From positions 1-48,188 of the forward strand of contig JACNGB010000031.1 in NCBI GenBank assembly GCA_014384345.1: a stretch of DNA of 48,188 nt. The letters run 5' to 3'. The DNA is from Candidatus Thioglobus pontius (GTDB taxonomy: Bacteria; Pseudomonadota; Gammaproteobacteria; PS1; Pseudothioglobaceae). Positions 17,417 through 26,286 of the stretch are shown here, piece after piece; position 1 is the stretch's first letter, and the number at the start of each line of letters is the position of its first letter. Under the pieces are notes generated by a model. It saw nothing but the letters and a program-made list of their open reading frames with translations. It was not told the DNA's origin and ran no database searches. Both the position numbers and the translations under genes were made by a program.

Positions 17417-17968
17417 ATGCGAAAAAAACCTACACTGAGTAATGTTACTGACATGGCCACCACTCGATTTTTTAATATCCAATCAATGGATGTTGAGTTT
17501 TCTAATGGCGAAAAACGCCAATATGAGCGTCTCAAGCCGCCTGGTAATGGCGCAGTCTTGATAGTGCCTATGTTGGATGATGAAACCGTGCTGATGATTT
17601 ATGAATACTCAGGCGGCACAGATCGCTACGAGCTAGCGCTGACTAAGGGCAAGATTGACGACGGAGAGGCGCCACTAGAGGCGGCGAATCGTGAGCTGAT
17701 TGAAGAAATTGGCTATGGCGCCAAGCAGCTGACCTACCTTAAGGCTATGAGTATTGCACCGGGCTACCAATCAAGCATCACTCATATTGTTTTGGCGCAA
17801 GATTTATATCAAGCGTCAGCTGAGGGGGATGAGCCAGAGCCATTGGAAGTGGTTAAACATAAATTGGCCGATTTAGAAACATTGGTTTATAACGATGATT
17901 TGACCGAAGCACGTAGTATTGCTGCTTTGTATCTGGCAAAAGAGGCGATTAAACAGCAACAGTTGTGA
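17417..17968 (+). CDS. nudE: ADP compounds hydrolase NudE (Nudix)
   Basis: 183 aa from ATG 17417 (MRKKPTLSNV); an ATG at 17408 is also in frame. The Nudix box GKIDDGEAPLEAANRELIEE..GY is complete (about residues 78-100). Similarity to E. coli NudE extends across the protein (KPT.LNV, FSNG..R.YER, SIAPGYQSS, AQDLYQAS.EGDEPEP). It hydrolyses ADP-ribose, NADH and Ap3A-like compounds. Its TGA overlaps the GTG start of aat. Only 45 bases divide it from the divergent metallohydrolase. Confidence 0.93.
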   Translation: MRKKPTLSNVTDMATTRFFNIQSMDVEFSNGEKRQYERLKPPGNGAVLIVPMLDDETVLMIYEYSGGTDRYELALTKGKIDDGEAPLEAANRELIEEIGYGAKQLTYLKAMSIAPGYQSSITHIVLAQDLYQASAEGDEPEPLEVVKHKLADLETLVYNDDLTEARSIAALYLAKEAIKQQQL

Positions 17969-18624
17969 TTGAAATTCCGCAATCTTTTGTACTAACGGAT
18001 GATGACACGCCATTTGCCAATATAGAGCAAGCCCTGGATGAACCTAATGGGCTGATTGCTGTTGGCGGGGCGTTGTCAACCGAGCGACTTATCGATGCAT
18101 ACCAGCGCGGAATATTTCCTTGGTATGGTGAAGATGAGCCAGTGCAGTGGTATAGTCCAAATCCGCGTATGGTGATTACACCAAACAAATTACATATTTC
18201 CAAAAGTTTGAACAAGACGATCAATCAATCTAAATTCAACCTCAAGATTGACCAAGATTTCGATTCCGTGATTCGTCATTGTAAAACAGTTAACCGTAAG
18301 GATCAAGCTGGCACCTGGATTGATGAAGCCATGGTTGAGGCCTATACAGTACTACATCAGCAGGGCGTGGTGAAATCAGTTGAGGTGTATCAAGATAGCG
18401 AGCTTGTTGGTGGATTGTACGGTGTGGCGATGGGCAAAATATTTTTTGGTGAATCAATGTTTTCATTAAGATCAAATGCCTCAAAAATCGCTTTCGTGCA
18501 TTTGGTACAATCAATGGGTTATGAGTTAATTGATTGCCAGGTGGAAAGTCCACATTTAAAAAGCCTGGGCGCCTTTAATATTGAGCGCTCTGCGTTTACA
18601 AAACTATTAAAAGATTTACTGTAA
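17965..18624 (+). CDS. aat: Leucyl/phenylalanyl-tRNA-protein transferase
   Basis: 219 aa from a GTG start overlapping the nudE stop (GTGA). Family motifs are present: GLIAVGGALSTERLIDAY, RGIFPWYGEDEPVQWYSPNPR (residues 51 on), GTWIDEAM, GGLYGVAMGKIFFGESMFS and DCQ.ESPHLKSLGA. It adds Leu or Phe from charged tRNA to N-terminal Lys/Arg of proteins, marking them for ClpAP (N-degron pathway). Confidence 0.95.
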   Translation: MIEIPQSFVLTDDDTPFANIEQALDEPNGLIAVGGALSTERLIDAYQRGIFPWYGEDEPVQWYSPNPRMVITPNKLHISKSLNKTINQSKFNLKIDQDFDSVIRHCKTVNRKDQAGTWIDEAMVEAYTVLHQQGVVKSVEVYQDSELVGGLYGVAMGKIFFGESMFSLRSNASKIAFVHLVQSMGYELIDCQVESPHLKSLGAFNIERSAFTKLLKDLL

Positions 18625-18655
18625 AATAAGCGGTAAATAATAATTAGGACAGAAC

Positions 18656-18853
18656 ATGAAAAAAATAGCACAGTTGGCCTTATTGGCTTTTGTTGTCGTT
18701 GGTATTAGTGCTTGCGGTAAGATGGGCGAATTAGAAGCGGTTAAAGCACAGCAAGTGACACTTTCTCCAGCACCGGTTAATACCCAAGCCATTGATGAAA
18801 CAACGCAAGCTGTTGCGCCTGAGCTTGACATTCTGCCGCATAACTCAAAATAA
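18656..18853 (+). CDS. LptM-like small lipoprotein
   Basis: 65 aa. Signal MKKIAQLALLAFVVVGISAC with the lipobox GISAC, then GKMGEL, which matches the Cys-Gly-x-x-Gly-x-Leu start of mature LptM (YifL), followed by a Pro/Thr-rich low-complexity tail. LptM assists oxidative maturation of the LptD-LptE complex in the outer membrane. Position just before lysA, as in many gammaproteobacteria (yifL-dapF/lysA), supports the call. Confidence 0.75.
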   Translation: MKKIAQLALLAFVVVGISACGKMGELEAVKAQQVTLSPAPVNTQAIDETTQAVAPELDILPHNSK

Positions 18854-18856
18854 CAC

Positions 18857-20098
18857 TTGAGCTTTTCTTATAAAAATCAATCTCTACACGCTGATTCTGT
18901 TGATATAGCAGACTTAATGGCTAACTACGGTTCGCCATTGTATGTGTATTCGCGTAGCGACATAGAAAGTAATTGGCGTGAATTTGATGAGGCTTTTGGT
19001 GATCATCCGCATTTAGTCTGCTACGCAGTTAAGGCTAACTCTAATATTGCAGTACTTAATGTGCTGGCCAAAATTGGTGCGGGTTTTGATATTGTCTCAG
19101 TGGGCGAGCTAGAGCGAGTTCTAGCCGCTGGCGGACAAGCTTCAAACTGTGTTTTTTCAGGCGTTGCCAAAACTCAGGATGAAATTAAACGTGGACTAGA
19201 GGTTGGTATTCGTTGTTTTAACGTTGAGTCTAGTGCAGAGATGAGTCGTATTGAGCAAGTGGCGCAAGCAATGAATACCCAGGCGCCTATTTCGATTCGC
19301 GTTAATCCGAATGTTGATGCCAAGACGCATCCGTACATTTCAACCGGCCTTAAAGAAAATAAATTTGGTGTCGATATTGATGATGCATTGGCCTTGTATG
19401 AGCAGGCGCATAATTCTAAATATATCAATGTTCAGGGTCTGGATTGTCATATTGGGTCGCAATTAACAGAACTGTCTCCATTTATTGATGCGCTTGATAA
19501 AGTGTTAGAATTAATCACCCAATTAAATGATCGCGGTATTGAGATTTCACATCTTGATTTAGGCGGTGGTGTTGGTATTCGATATGATGACGAAACAACC
19601 ATTGATATTGCTAAGTATGTTGACGCTATTTTAGACAAAGTGGGTGATTTAGATATTATTCTCGAACCAGGCAGGGCGATTGTGGGTAATGCGGGTGTAT
19701 TTGTGACCAAAGTGGAATTTTTAAAGCAAAATTCAGATAAATCATTCGCCATTATTGATGGCGCCATGAATGATTTATTGCGCCCTGCTTTTTATAATGC
19801 CTATCATCAAGTGTTGCCAGTGAACGAAAATGCCAAAGGTACTGAAGCCAGCTGGGATTTGGTCGGGCCAATTTGTGAAACTGGTGATTTTTTAGCCAAA
19901 GACAGGCAGTTGTCTTTATCTGAGGGTGATTATTTGGCACTAATGTCGGCTGGCGCTTATGGTTTTACCATGAGTTCAAATTATAATTCACGCCCACGTG
20001 TGGCCGAGGTAATGGTGTCAGATAAAGCACATCATCTTATTCGCCAACGTGAAACCATTCAAGATTTATTTAATACAGAGAGTGTCATCAATGACTAA
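18857..20098 (+). CDS. lysA: Diaminopimelate decarboxylase
   Basis: 413 aa with a TTG start, three bases after the previous stop. TTG is chosen because the FSYKNQSLHADSVDIADLM stretch aligns with the family N-terminus, and the next Met would remove it. The PLP lysine is in CYAVKANSN (about 56), with LDCHIGSQL, DLGGGVGIRYD, EPGRAIVGNAG, GPICETGDFLA and GAYGFTMSSNYNSRPR. It makes lysine from meso-diaminopimelate. yhbY overlaps its end by 8 bases. Confidence 0.96.
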   Translation: MSFSYKNQSLHADSVDIADLMANYGSPLYVYSRSDIESNWREFDEAFGDHPHLVCYAVKANSNIAVLNVLAKIGAGFDIVSVGELERVLAAGGQASNCVFSGVAKTQDEIKRGLEVGIRCFNVESSAEMSRIEQVAQAMNTQAPISIRVNPNVDAKTHPYISTGLKENKFGVDIDDALALYEQAHNSKYINVQGLDCHIGSQLTELSPFIDALDKVLELITQLNDRGIEISHLDLGGGVGIRYDDETTIDIAKYVDAILDKVGDLDIILEPGRAIVGNAGVFVTKVEFLKQNSDKSFAIIDGAMNDLLRPAFYNAYHQVLPVNENAKGTEASWDLVGPICETGDFLAKDRQLSLSEGDYLALMSAGAYGFTMSSNYNSRPRVAEVMVSDKAHHLIRQRETIQDLFNTESVIND

Positions 20099-20393
20099 AC
20101 TTACCAACAACCAAAAGAAATTTTTACGCTCAAAAGGCCATAGCCTGAAACCCGTTGTTATGATGGGCCAGCATGGTTTGAGTGAAGGTGTTTTGGCCGA
20201 ATTAGAGTCCAGTTTAGAGACACATGAGCTATTAAAAATCAAGGTACGCGGCGATGATCGTGAGGATAAGCAGCGTATTATTAATGAAATTATTAATATT
20301 ACTGGTGCTCATTTGGTTCAAGTGATTGGCAATATAATGGTCATTTACCGAGCCTTTGACAAAGATCCTCAACTTATCCTTCCAAGAAAATAA
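20091..20393 (+). CDS. yhbY: YhbY-type RNA-binding protein (CRM domain)
   Basis: 100 aa from ATG 20091 (MTKLTNNQKKFLRSKGH); an upstream in-frame start at 20049 lies deep in lysA and is unlikely. The CRM-domain pattern is visible: LRSKGHSLKPVVMMGQHGLSEGV, the GxxG loop region, HELLKIKV, and VQVIGNIMVIYR. YhbY associates with pre-50S ribosomal particles. Overlaps lysA by 8 bases; lpxB follows after 6. Confidence 0.93.
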   Translation: MTKLTNNQKKFLRSKGHSLKPVVMMGQHGLSEGVLAELESSLETHELLKIKVRGDDREDKQRIINEIINITGAHLVQVIGNIMVIYRAFDKDPQLILPRK

Positions 20394-20399
20394 TAATCC

Positions 20400-21488
20400 A
20401 TGACCAAGATTGCCATTAGCGCTGCTGAAACCTCAGGCGATCTAATTGGCTCAAGCTTGGTTAGCGCTTTAAAAGCTCAAGATTCAGAGCTTCATATTGA
20501 AGGTCTTTGTGGTGAAAAAATGCAGAAAGCAGGCTGCGTTAAACACTGGGACATGAGCTTGGTTAATGTTATGGGCTTTACTGAAGTTCTGAAAAAACTG
20601 CCGTCGTTACTTAAGCTGAGATCAGCCATGGTTGAGTTTTTTTCACAGCAAAAGCCGGATGTTTTTATTGGTGTTGATGCACCTGATTTTAATTTTGTTA
20701 TTGAAAAAAAGCTTAAAAAACAGTCGGTTAAGACCATTCATTTTGTGTCGCCATCGGTTTGGGCTTGGCGTCAATCTCGGGTTAAAAAAATCAAACAATC
20801 CACTGACTTGATTTTGTGTTTGTTTCCTTTTGAAGTTGATTTTTATAAACGCTATAATCAGCGTGCAGTGTTCGTTGGTCACCCCTTGGCTGAACAATTA
20901 ACCCCTAGAAAAAACTACGTATCCAGCAAGCAAATATTATTAATGCCTGGCTCACGTTCAGGTGAAGTTAAACGGCTACTACCCGAGTTATTGTCAGCTG
21001 CTAAATTAATGGCCGAACAAGATGGGGCGCTCAGTTTTCATTTAGCATTGGCTAATGACGAATTACTAGATTGGGCACAAGCGTTGGTAGGTCAGCAAGC
21101 GGTTGAAATTTCTGTTGATGCAGCTCATCAGCATATGCAAACTGCAGATTTAGTATTGGTGGCATCAGGTACTGCAGCTTTGGAGTTGGCCTTGGTTGGT
21201 GTGCCAATGGTGGTGGTTTATAAACTATCGGCTATGAGTTACTTTATTGCCTCTCGTCTGGTTAAAAGTCCTTATATTAGTTTGCCCAATGTTATTGCTG
21301 ATAAATCACTAGTACCAGAGCTGATTCAAGATGACGCTAATGCACATAATATTGCCACAGAAGCAATGAAAATTCTGGCAAATGATCAAGTGAACCTTGT
21401 GGCAGAATTCAATCAAATACACCAAACACTAAATCTAAATGCTAGCGATGAATCTGCCCGATTAATTCTTGAGTTTATTCATGAATAA
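20400..21488 (+). CDS. lpxB: Lipid-A-disaccharide synthase
   Basis: 362 aa. It begins AISAAETSGDLIGSSLV, with VMGFTEVLKKLP, FIGVDAPDFNF, HFVSPSVWAWRQSR and FVGHPLAEQL, then LLMPGSRSGEVKRLLPELL and DLVLVASGTAALELALVGVPMVVVYK in the C-terminal half. It joins UDP-diacylglucosamine and lipid X to form the lipid A disaccharide at the inner membrane. Slightly short for the family (about 380). nadC overlaps its end by 8 bases. No lpxA or lpxD is nearby in this window. Confidence 0.95.
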   Translation: MTKIAISAAETSGDLIGSSLVSALKAQDSELHIEGLCGEKMQKAGCVKHWDMSLVNVMGFTEVLKKLPSLLKLRSAMVEFFSQQKPDVFIGVDAPDFNFVIEKKLKKQSVKTIHFVSPSVWAWRQSRVKKIKQSTDLILCLFPFEVDFYKRYNQRAVFVGHPLAEQLTPRKNYVSSKQILLMPGSRSGEVKRLLPELLSAAKLMAEQDGALSFHLALANDELLDWAQALVGQQAVEISVDAAHQHMQTADLVLVASGTAALELALVGVPMVVVYKLSAMSYFIASRLVKSPYISLPNVIADKSLVPELIQDDANAHNIATEAMKILANDQVNLVAEFNQIHQTLNLNASDESARLILEFIHE

Positions 21489-22302
21489 AGATATTGAGAC
21501 AATTGTCCAACTAGCTCTAGCTGAAGATTTGGGATCGGGCGATGTATCAGCCAGCTTACTGGAAGATAAGATAATTCAGGCAAATATTGTTTGTCGAGAA
21601 GATGCGGTGATTTGCGGGGTTGAATATGCACAAGCGGCGTTTTTGTCATTAAATCAAGATATTCAGATTAATTGGCAAATTAAAGACGGTGACTTGGTTA
21701 AGTTGTCACAAGTATTGTGCACGCTATCAGGTTCATCTAGGGCGATTATTAGTGGCGAGCGTGTGGCGCTGAATTTTTTGCAAACGTTGAGTGCTGTCGC
21801 TACTCAAACACGACTTTTGGTGGATAAAATTTCTCATACCAATGCACAATTGCTAGACACCAGGAAAACCTTACCAGGCCTTCGCCTGGCACAGAAATAT
21901 GCAGTCAAGTGTGGTGGCGGGGTGAATCATCGACTGGGTTTGTATGATTGTATCATGCTCAAGGAAAATCACATTATTGCATCGGGCAGTTTGACTGAGG
22001 CGATTAATAATGCCAAGCAAAAATTCGCCAATTTGCCATTAATTGTTGAAGTTGAAACACTGGATCAATTAAATGAGGTGTTGACACTATCGGGCGTTGC
22101 TAGGGTGCTTTGTGACAATTTTTCGATCCAAATGTTAGCTGAGGCTGTTAGCTTGGCAAAAGGTAAGTTGCCTTTGGAAGCTTCTGGAAATGTTGACAAT
22201 ACTAGCATTGTGGCAATCGCAGAAACCGGAGTAGATTTTATTTCAACCGGCAGCATTACCAAAAATATTCAAGCGGTTGATTTGTCTCTACGCTTTGCCT
22301 GA
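21481..22302 (+). CDS. nadC: Nicotinate-nucleotide pyrophosphorylase (quinolinate phosphoribosyltransferase)
   Basis: 273 aa from ATG 21481, overlapping lpxB by 8 bases; the in-frame TTG at 21469 is less likely. Motifs: LAEDLGSGDVS, SGERVALNFLQTLSAVAT, LLDTRKTLPGLR, AVKCGGGVNHRLGLYD, MLKENHI, and EASGNVDN/ISTGSIT at the end. It turns quinolinate and PRPP into NaMN, releasing PPi and CO2. Its 3' end overlaps the convergent cysQ by 15 bases. Confidence 0.96.
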   Translation: MNKDIETIVQLALAEDLGSGDVSASLLEDKIIQANIVCREDAVICGVEYAQAAFLSLNQDIQINWQIKDGDLVKLSQVLCTLSGSSRAIISGERVALNFLQTLSAVATQTRLLVDKISHTNAQLLDTRKTLPGLRLAQKYAVKCGGGVNHRLGLYDCIMLKENHIIASGSLTEAINNAKQKFANLPLIVEVETLDQLNEVLTLSGVARVLCDNFSIQMLAEAVSLAKGKLPLEASGNVDNTSIVAIAETGVDFISTGSITKNIQAVDLSLRFA

Positions 22303-23052
22303 GGCAAAAAACACCGGACTACTAAGACTGTCTTTGGTGTTGTAGCGCAAAGGTTGGTTGTTCTCATCTACAACACAGCCACCTGCTGCTTCTAAAATAT
22401 AGCCACCTGCTGCTGTGTCCCATTCAGAGCATGGGCCAAATCTTGGGTAGTAGTCAAACTCACTTTCAGCAATTTTGCAAAATTTTAGTGCACTGCCAAG
22501 GCGTTCAACTTGCGTTTCTCCTAAGGCTTTTAGGTGTTGCTGGAGCTGTTTATTTTGTGCAGAATAATGACCGATAAGCACTCTTAAAGGCTGTTGTTTA
22601 ACAGTTGTTTGTAATTGCTGTGTTTGATTATTGCGCAGTTTAAATGCTTGATGCTGGTCGTTAGTGTAATAATGAGTTTTGCTTAGTGGGGCGTAAACAA
22701 AGCCAAAAATTGGGCGATGGTTTTTGATGTAGGCGATACAAATGCAAAACTCTCCCGTTTGCTCAATAAAATCTCGCGTCCCATCAAGCGGATCGATTAG
22801 CCAATATTCATCCCAACCGCCACGAATGGCAAAATCGATGACATCAGACTCTTCGGACAAAATGGGTGTGGCTGGTGTGAGTTGAGATAACCGCTCAGTA
22901 ATAAGCTGGTGTGCCTGTTGATCAACAATGGTTATTGGCGTTTGATCCGCTTTGGTTTCAACGGTTAAATTAGATTGGTAGTGCGACATAATCATCTCGC
23001 CTACGACTTGAGTGAGGTTGATTAAATGAGGGGTTAAGGCGTCAAATGTCAT
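22288..23052 (-). CDS. cysQ: 3'(2'),5'-bisphosphate nucleotidase CysQ
   Basis: 254 aa. The inositol-monophosphatase-fold metal site is visible: ILSEESD (about 70), WLIDPLDGTRDFI (about 88-100) and CSEWDTAAGGYILEAAGG (about 207-224). CysQ removes the 3' phosphate of PAP, a by-product of PAPS-dependent reactions, giving AMP; it is peripherally linked to the inner membrane. It is the last gene of the rpoD-tRNA-cysQ stretch. It overlaps convergent nadC by 15 bases. Confidence 0.93.
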   Translation of the reverse strand: MTFDALTPHLINLTQVVGEMIMSHYQSNLTVETKADQTPITIVDQQAHQLITERLSQLTPATPILSEESDVIDFAIRGGWDEYWLIDPLDGTRDFIEQTGEFCICIAYIKNHRPIFGFVYAPLSKTHYYTNDQHQAFKLRNNQTQQLQTTVKQQPLRVLIGHYSAQNKQLQQHLKALGETQVERLGSALKFCKIAESEFDYYPRFGPCSEWDTAAGGYILEAAGGCVVDENNQPLRYNTKDSLSSPVFFASGKA

Positions 23053-23107
23053 AGGTCAATCATACCGTTTGTATGAGGGTAGATGACTAGTATTGACGAG
23101 AGTAATA

Positions 23108-23184
23108 TGGTGGGCCTACTTGGACTTGAACCAAGGACCAATCGATTATGAGTCGACTGCTCTAACCAACTGAGCTATAGGCCC
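23108..23184 (-). tRNA. ileX: tRNA-Ile2 (CAU anticodon, lysidine-modified)
   Basis: 77 nt including encoded CCA. The acceptor stem GGGCCTA pairs with TAGGCCC. The anticodon loop is CTCATAA (anticodon CAU). The anticodon stem and flank (GTCGACTCATAATCGATTGGTC) follow E. coli tRNA-Ile2 (GCGACTCATAATCGC-TTGGTC) rather than elongator or initiator Met, so C34 is expected to be converted to lysidine by TilS, whose gene is also in this window (42910-44085). It lies between rpoD and cysQ. Confidence 0.85.
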
Positions 23185-23198
23185 GAAAAACGGAAGGT

Positions 23199-25013
23199 TT
23201 ATGTATCTAGGAAACTTTGCAGTTTATGTGCACGAGAAGGGTGTCTTAGCTTTCTAAGCGCCTTAGCCTCAATTTGACGAATGCGTTCACGCGTTACGTC
23301 AAATTGTCTGCCCACCTCTTCTAGGGTGTGATCAGTGTTCATATCAATACCAAAACGCATTTTCAACACTTTAGCTTCACGAGGAGAAAGATTGGCTAAT
23401 AAGTCGCCGGTGGTTTCTCTAAGGCTTTCCTTGGTAGTAATTTCTACCGGTGAAGACAGGTTAGTGTCCTCGATAAAATCACCAATATTTGAATCTTCAT
23501 CATCACCGACTGGTGTTTCCATAGATAAAGGCTCTTTGGCAATTTTAAGAATTTTAATAATTTTATATTCTGGCAACTCCATTTCAGTGGCCAACTCTTC
23601 TGGCGATGCTTCACGACCAAATTTTTGTAATAGTTGGCGACGCACGCGATTAAGCTTATTAATGGTCTCAATCATGTGAACAGGGATACGAATCGTGCGC
23701 GCTTGATCAGCAATTGAGCGAGTGATCGCTTGACGAATCCACCAAGTGGCATACGTTGAGAATTTGTAACCACGACGGTATTCAAATTTATCAACCGCTT
23801 TCATTAAGCCCACATTGCCTTCTTGAATAAGGTCAAGGAACTGCAAGCCACGATTAGCGTATTTTTTAGCAATAGAGATAACCAAACGCAAGTTAGCTTC
23901 GATCATTTGAGATTTGGCTTTTTTCGCACGACGATCACCTTTTCTATAAAGCTTGTTTAATGCTTTTAACTCTGCAGTGGTGAGTTGCATTTCTTCTTCA
24001 TATTCGTGCAAATTTTTCTGTGCATAGAAAATTTCGTCTTTAGCGGCTTCTAATGCCTTGGCTACTTTAGCGTCTAATTTTGCCCCCTTTAGCCAGTCAA
24101 AGTTTGTTTCATTGCCGTTAAAGAGTTCAAAAAATTGAGCTCTTTCCATGCCGGCATAAACACAAGCATTAAGAATGGTTTTTTCTTGTTTTTTGACATC
24201 AGCCACACGATCACAGATAACTTCCATCATGGTTGAAACCAATTTCGGCGCTAGACGTAAATCTGACAATCCTTTGGAGAGTTGTTCGCGAGCAGCGACT
24301 GTTTTTTTATCACGAAAGCCATGCTTTTCTTTTAGTTCGTTGTAACCTTGAGAACAGGTTAAAACAGTTTCGAAGCGCGTGTATACCTTGTCCTCATCTG
24401 GGCCAGTGTACTCCATCTCTTCCATGTCTTCGTATTCTTCGTCATCATCGAATTCGCCCGCATCAAAGGCTGTTTTTTTTGCTTCAAAATCAGCTGCATC
24501 GCCTTGATAACCGATGATTACATCAGTCATCTTACATTTGCCTTCTTCAAGGCGTTTATGGGCCTTGAAGAATTGCTCGGTGATTGATGGGTATAGCGTG
24601 ATGGCCTGCATAATTTCAAACACGCCCGCTTCAATTTCTTTAGCAATGCGAATTTCATCTTCTTGTTCTAGTAAGTCAACCACGCCCATTTCACGCATGT
24701 ACATTCTAACAGGGTCAGTGGTTCGGCCAAATTCAGAGTCAAGCGCTGCCAAGGCTGCAACTGCCGCTTCAGCAGAAGTTGATTGTGCTTTAGCGCCTGA
24801 TTCAACTACTAAAGTATCAGCATCTGGTACAGAGTCAGAGACGGCAATGTCCAATTCTTCTAAAATCGTTACAATTGGCTCGATCTGCTCTTGGGTTAGT
24901 AGGTCTTCTGGCAAGATGTCATTGATTTCAGAATAGGTTAAGTAACCTTTCTCTTTACCAACCATGATTAATTTTTGCAGTGCTTGCTTGTGTGCTTTAG
25001 TAGTAGATTTCAT
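23199..25013 (-). CDS. rpoD: RNA polymerase primary sigma factor sigma-70
   Basis: 604 aa. Region 1.1 at the N-terminus ([20 protein letters not shown]), region 1.2 [27 protein letters not shown], an acidic non-conserved insert ([14 protein letters not shown]), regions 2.1-2.4 ([42 protein letters not shown]), 3 ([12 protein letters not shown]) and 4.2 ([19 protein letters not shown]). It directs housekeeping transcription. The tRNA-Ile2 gene follows 15 bases after the stop. No dnaG or rpsU lies upstream as in E. coli. Confidence 0.98.
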   Translation of the reverse strand: MKSTTKAHKQALQKLIMVGKEKGYLTYSEINDILPEDLLTQEQIEPIVTILEELDIAVSDSVPDADTLVVESGAKAQSTSAEAAVAALAALDSEFGRTTDPVRMYMREMGVVDLLEQEDEIRIAKEIEAGVFEIMQAITLYPSITEQFFKAHKRLEEGKCKMTDVIIGYQGDAADFEAKKTAFDAGEFDDDEEYEDMEEMEYTGPDEDKVYTRFETVLTCSQGYNELKEKHGFRDKKTVAAREQLSKGLSDLRLAPKLVSTMMEVICDRVADVKKQEKTILNACVYAGMERAQFFELFNGNETNFDWLKGAKLDAKVAKALEAAKDEIFYAQKNLHEYEEEMQLTTAELKALNKLYRKGDRRAKKAKSQMIEANLRLVISIAKKYANRGLQFLDLIQEGNVGLMKAVDKFEYRRGYKFSTYATWWIRQAITRSIADQARTIRIPVHMIETINKLNRVRRQLLQKFGREASPEELATEMELPEYKIIKILKIAKEPLSMETPVGDDEDSNIGDFIEDTNLSSPVEITTKESLRETTGDLLANLSPREAKVLKMRFGIDMNTDHTLEEVGRQFDVTRERIRQIEAKALRKLRHPSRAHKLQSFLDT

Positions 25014-25100
25014 AAATTAATGCGTTTTGACAAACCAAATGATGGATTATACACAAAGTTAGCTGTTAAAAATCATAGCCTTGTGCGACTTATAGAGGGG

Positions 25101-26063
25101 TTATTGGATATCAGTAAATATGTTGATAATAGACTGCTCTTCACTAATGCGCTTGATGACTTCAGCCATGATTGGCGCAATTGATAATTGTCTGATTTTG
25201 CCACATTTAACTGCTTCAGCAGTTAACGGAATGGTATTAGTTGTAATCAACTCATCAAGTGCTGAATTTTTAATATTACTCATAGCAGCACCTGATAAAA
25301 CTGCGTGAGTTGCATAAGCCACCACTTTTTTAGCACCTTTTTCTTTAAGAATGCCGGCCGCCTGACACAAGGTGCCAGCGGTATCAACCATGTCGTCAAT
25401 CAAAATACAAGTCTTGCCTTCAACATCACCAATCACGTTCATGACTTTAACCATGTTTGGTGCAGGGCGACGTTTGTCGATAATGGCCAAATCAGCATCG
25501 TTAAGTTTTTTAGCCGCTGCACGAGCACGAACCACACCGCCAACATCTGGAGATACAACCACAATATCATCATAGTTTTTACTCATAATATCATCTAGCA
25601 ATACCGGCTGCGCATAAATATTATCGATTGGAATATTAAAAAATCCTTGGATTTGATCCGCGTGCAAATCAACCGTTAGAATTCTATCAATGCCAGAAGC
25701 TTCAACCATTTTGGCGGCTAGTTTTGCAGTAATTGGCACTCGAGTTAAGCGTGAGCGACGATCTTGTCTTGAGTAGCCAAAATAAGGAACAACAGCGGTA
25801 ATTCTGGCTGCTGATGAGCGTTTTAAAGCGTCAGCCACAATCAGTAACTCCATCAGTGTTTCTGCTGGTGAAGGGCCACAAGTTGGCTGAATAATAAACA
25901 CATCACATCCACGAACATTTTCTAAAATTTCAACTTGGGATTCGCCATCGCTAAATTTGCCAACTAGAGCCTTGCCCTGAACGACATTAAGACTTGAAAT
26001 AATTTCGCCAGAAAGTAGCGGATTAGCGTTACCGCTAAAGATTTTAATGGTGTCGAGGGACAT
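25101..26063 (-). CDS. prs: Ribose-phosphate pyrophosphokinase
   Basis: 320 aa. Motifs: [12 protein letters not shown] at the N-terminus, [20 protein letters not shown] (ATP site), [31 protein letters not shown] and the PRPP loop [13 protein letters not shown]. It makes PRPP from ribose 5-phosphate and ATP, releasing AMP. It is downstream of tRNA-Gln and its terminator, so it should have its own promoter (TATAAT read on the - strand at 26099-26094). Confidence 0.97.
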   Translation of the reverse strand: MSLDTIKIFSGNANPLLSGEIISSLNVVQGKALVGKFSDGESQVEILENVRGCDVFIIQPTCGPSPAETLMELLIVADALKRSSAARITAVVPYFGYSRQDRRSRLTRVPITAKLAAKMVEASGIDRILTVDLHADQIQGFFNIPIDNIYAQPVLLDDIMSKNYDDIVVVSPDVGGVVRARAAAKKLNDADLAIIDKRRPAPNMVKVMNVIGDVEGKTCILIDDMVDTAGTLCQAAGILKEKGAKKVVAYATHAVLSGAAMSNIKNSALDELITTNTIPLTAEAVKCGKIRQLSIAPIMAEVIKRISEEQSIINIFTDIQ

Positions 26064-26093
26064 AAAGCTTATAGGTTGTTGAAAATTGATTAA

Positions 26094-26122
26094 ATTATAC
26101 TACGTTATGATCAAAAATATAA
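26094..26122 (-). promoter_or_regulatory. Candidate promoter of prs
   Basis: Read on the - strand: consensus -10 TATAAT (26099-26094), with TTATAT at the -35 position 17 bases upstream, about 31 bases before the ATG. It is needed because a strong terminator precedes it. Confidence 0.5.
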
Positions 26123-26170
26123 CACTTGCTGATAGATTGCTTATATCAATTTGATTTTTTAATAAATATA

Positions 26171-26205
26171 AAAAAAGCCACGTTTTGACAGCAAAACGTG
26201 GCTTT
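26171..26205 (-). terminator. Rho-independent terminator after tRNA-Gln
   Basis: GCCACGTTTTG (26177-26187) and CAAAACGTGGC (26192-26202) form an 11-bp stem, extended by AAA/TTT. On the - strand a T run follows. It ends the orn-ispE-tRNA-Gln unit. Confidence 0.92.
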
Positions 26206-26211
26206 AGAAAA

Positions 26212-26286
26212 TGGCTGGGCTGGCAGGATTTGAACCTGCGCATGACGGGATCAAAACCCGTTGCCTTACCGCTTGGCGACAGCCCA
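26212..26286 (-). tRNA. glnT: tRNA-Gln (UUG)
   Basis: 75 nt with encoded CCA. The acceptor TGGGCTG pairs with CAGCCCA, discriminator G. Anticodon loop TTTTGAT gives anticodon UUG. T-loop GGTTCAAATCC. The unpaired-looking U1-A72 start is typical of tRNA-Gln. The synteny ispE-tRNAGln-prs is common in gammaproteobacteria. Its first 21 bases also encode the end of ispE. Confidence 0.95.

Noticed and set aside
17363-17482. N-terminal extension of the - strand metallohydrolase to 356 aa
   Set aside because: It would place 40 residues before an intact signal peptide and overlap the divergent nudE; GAGGAGAG lies properly before ATG 17362.
20049-20090. Upstream start for yhbY
   Set aside because: It lies deep in lysA and adds residues not found in the family; MTKLTNNQKKFLRSKGH is the normal beginning.
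26212-26286. tRNA-Gln as an integration site of a mobile element
   Set aside because: No integrase, no repeated tRNA 3' end and ordinary housekeeping genes on both sides.
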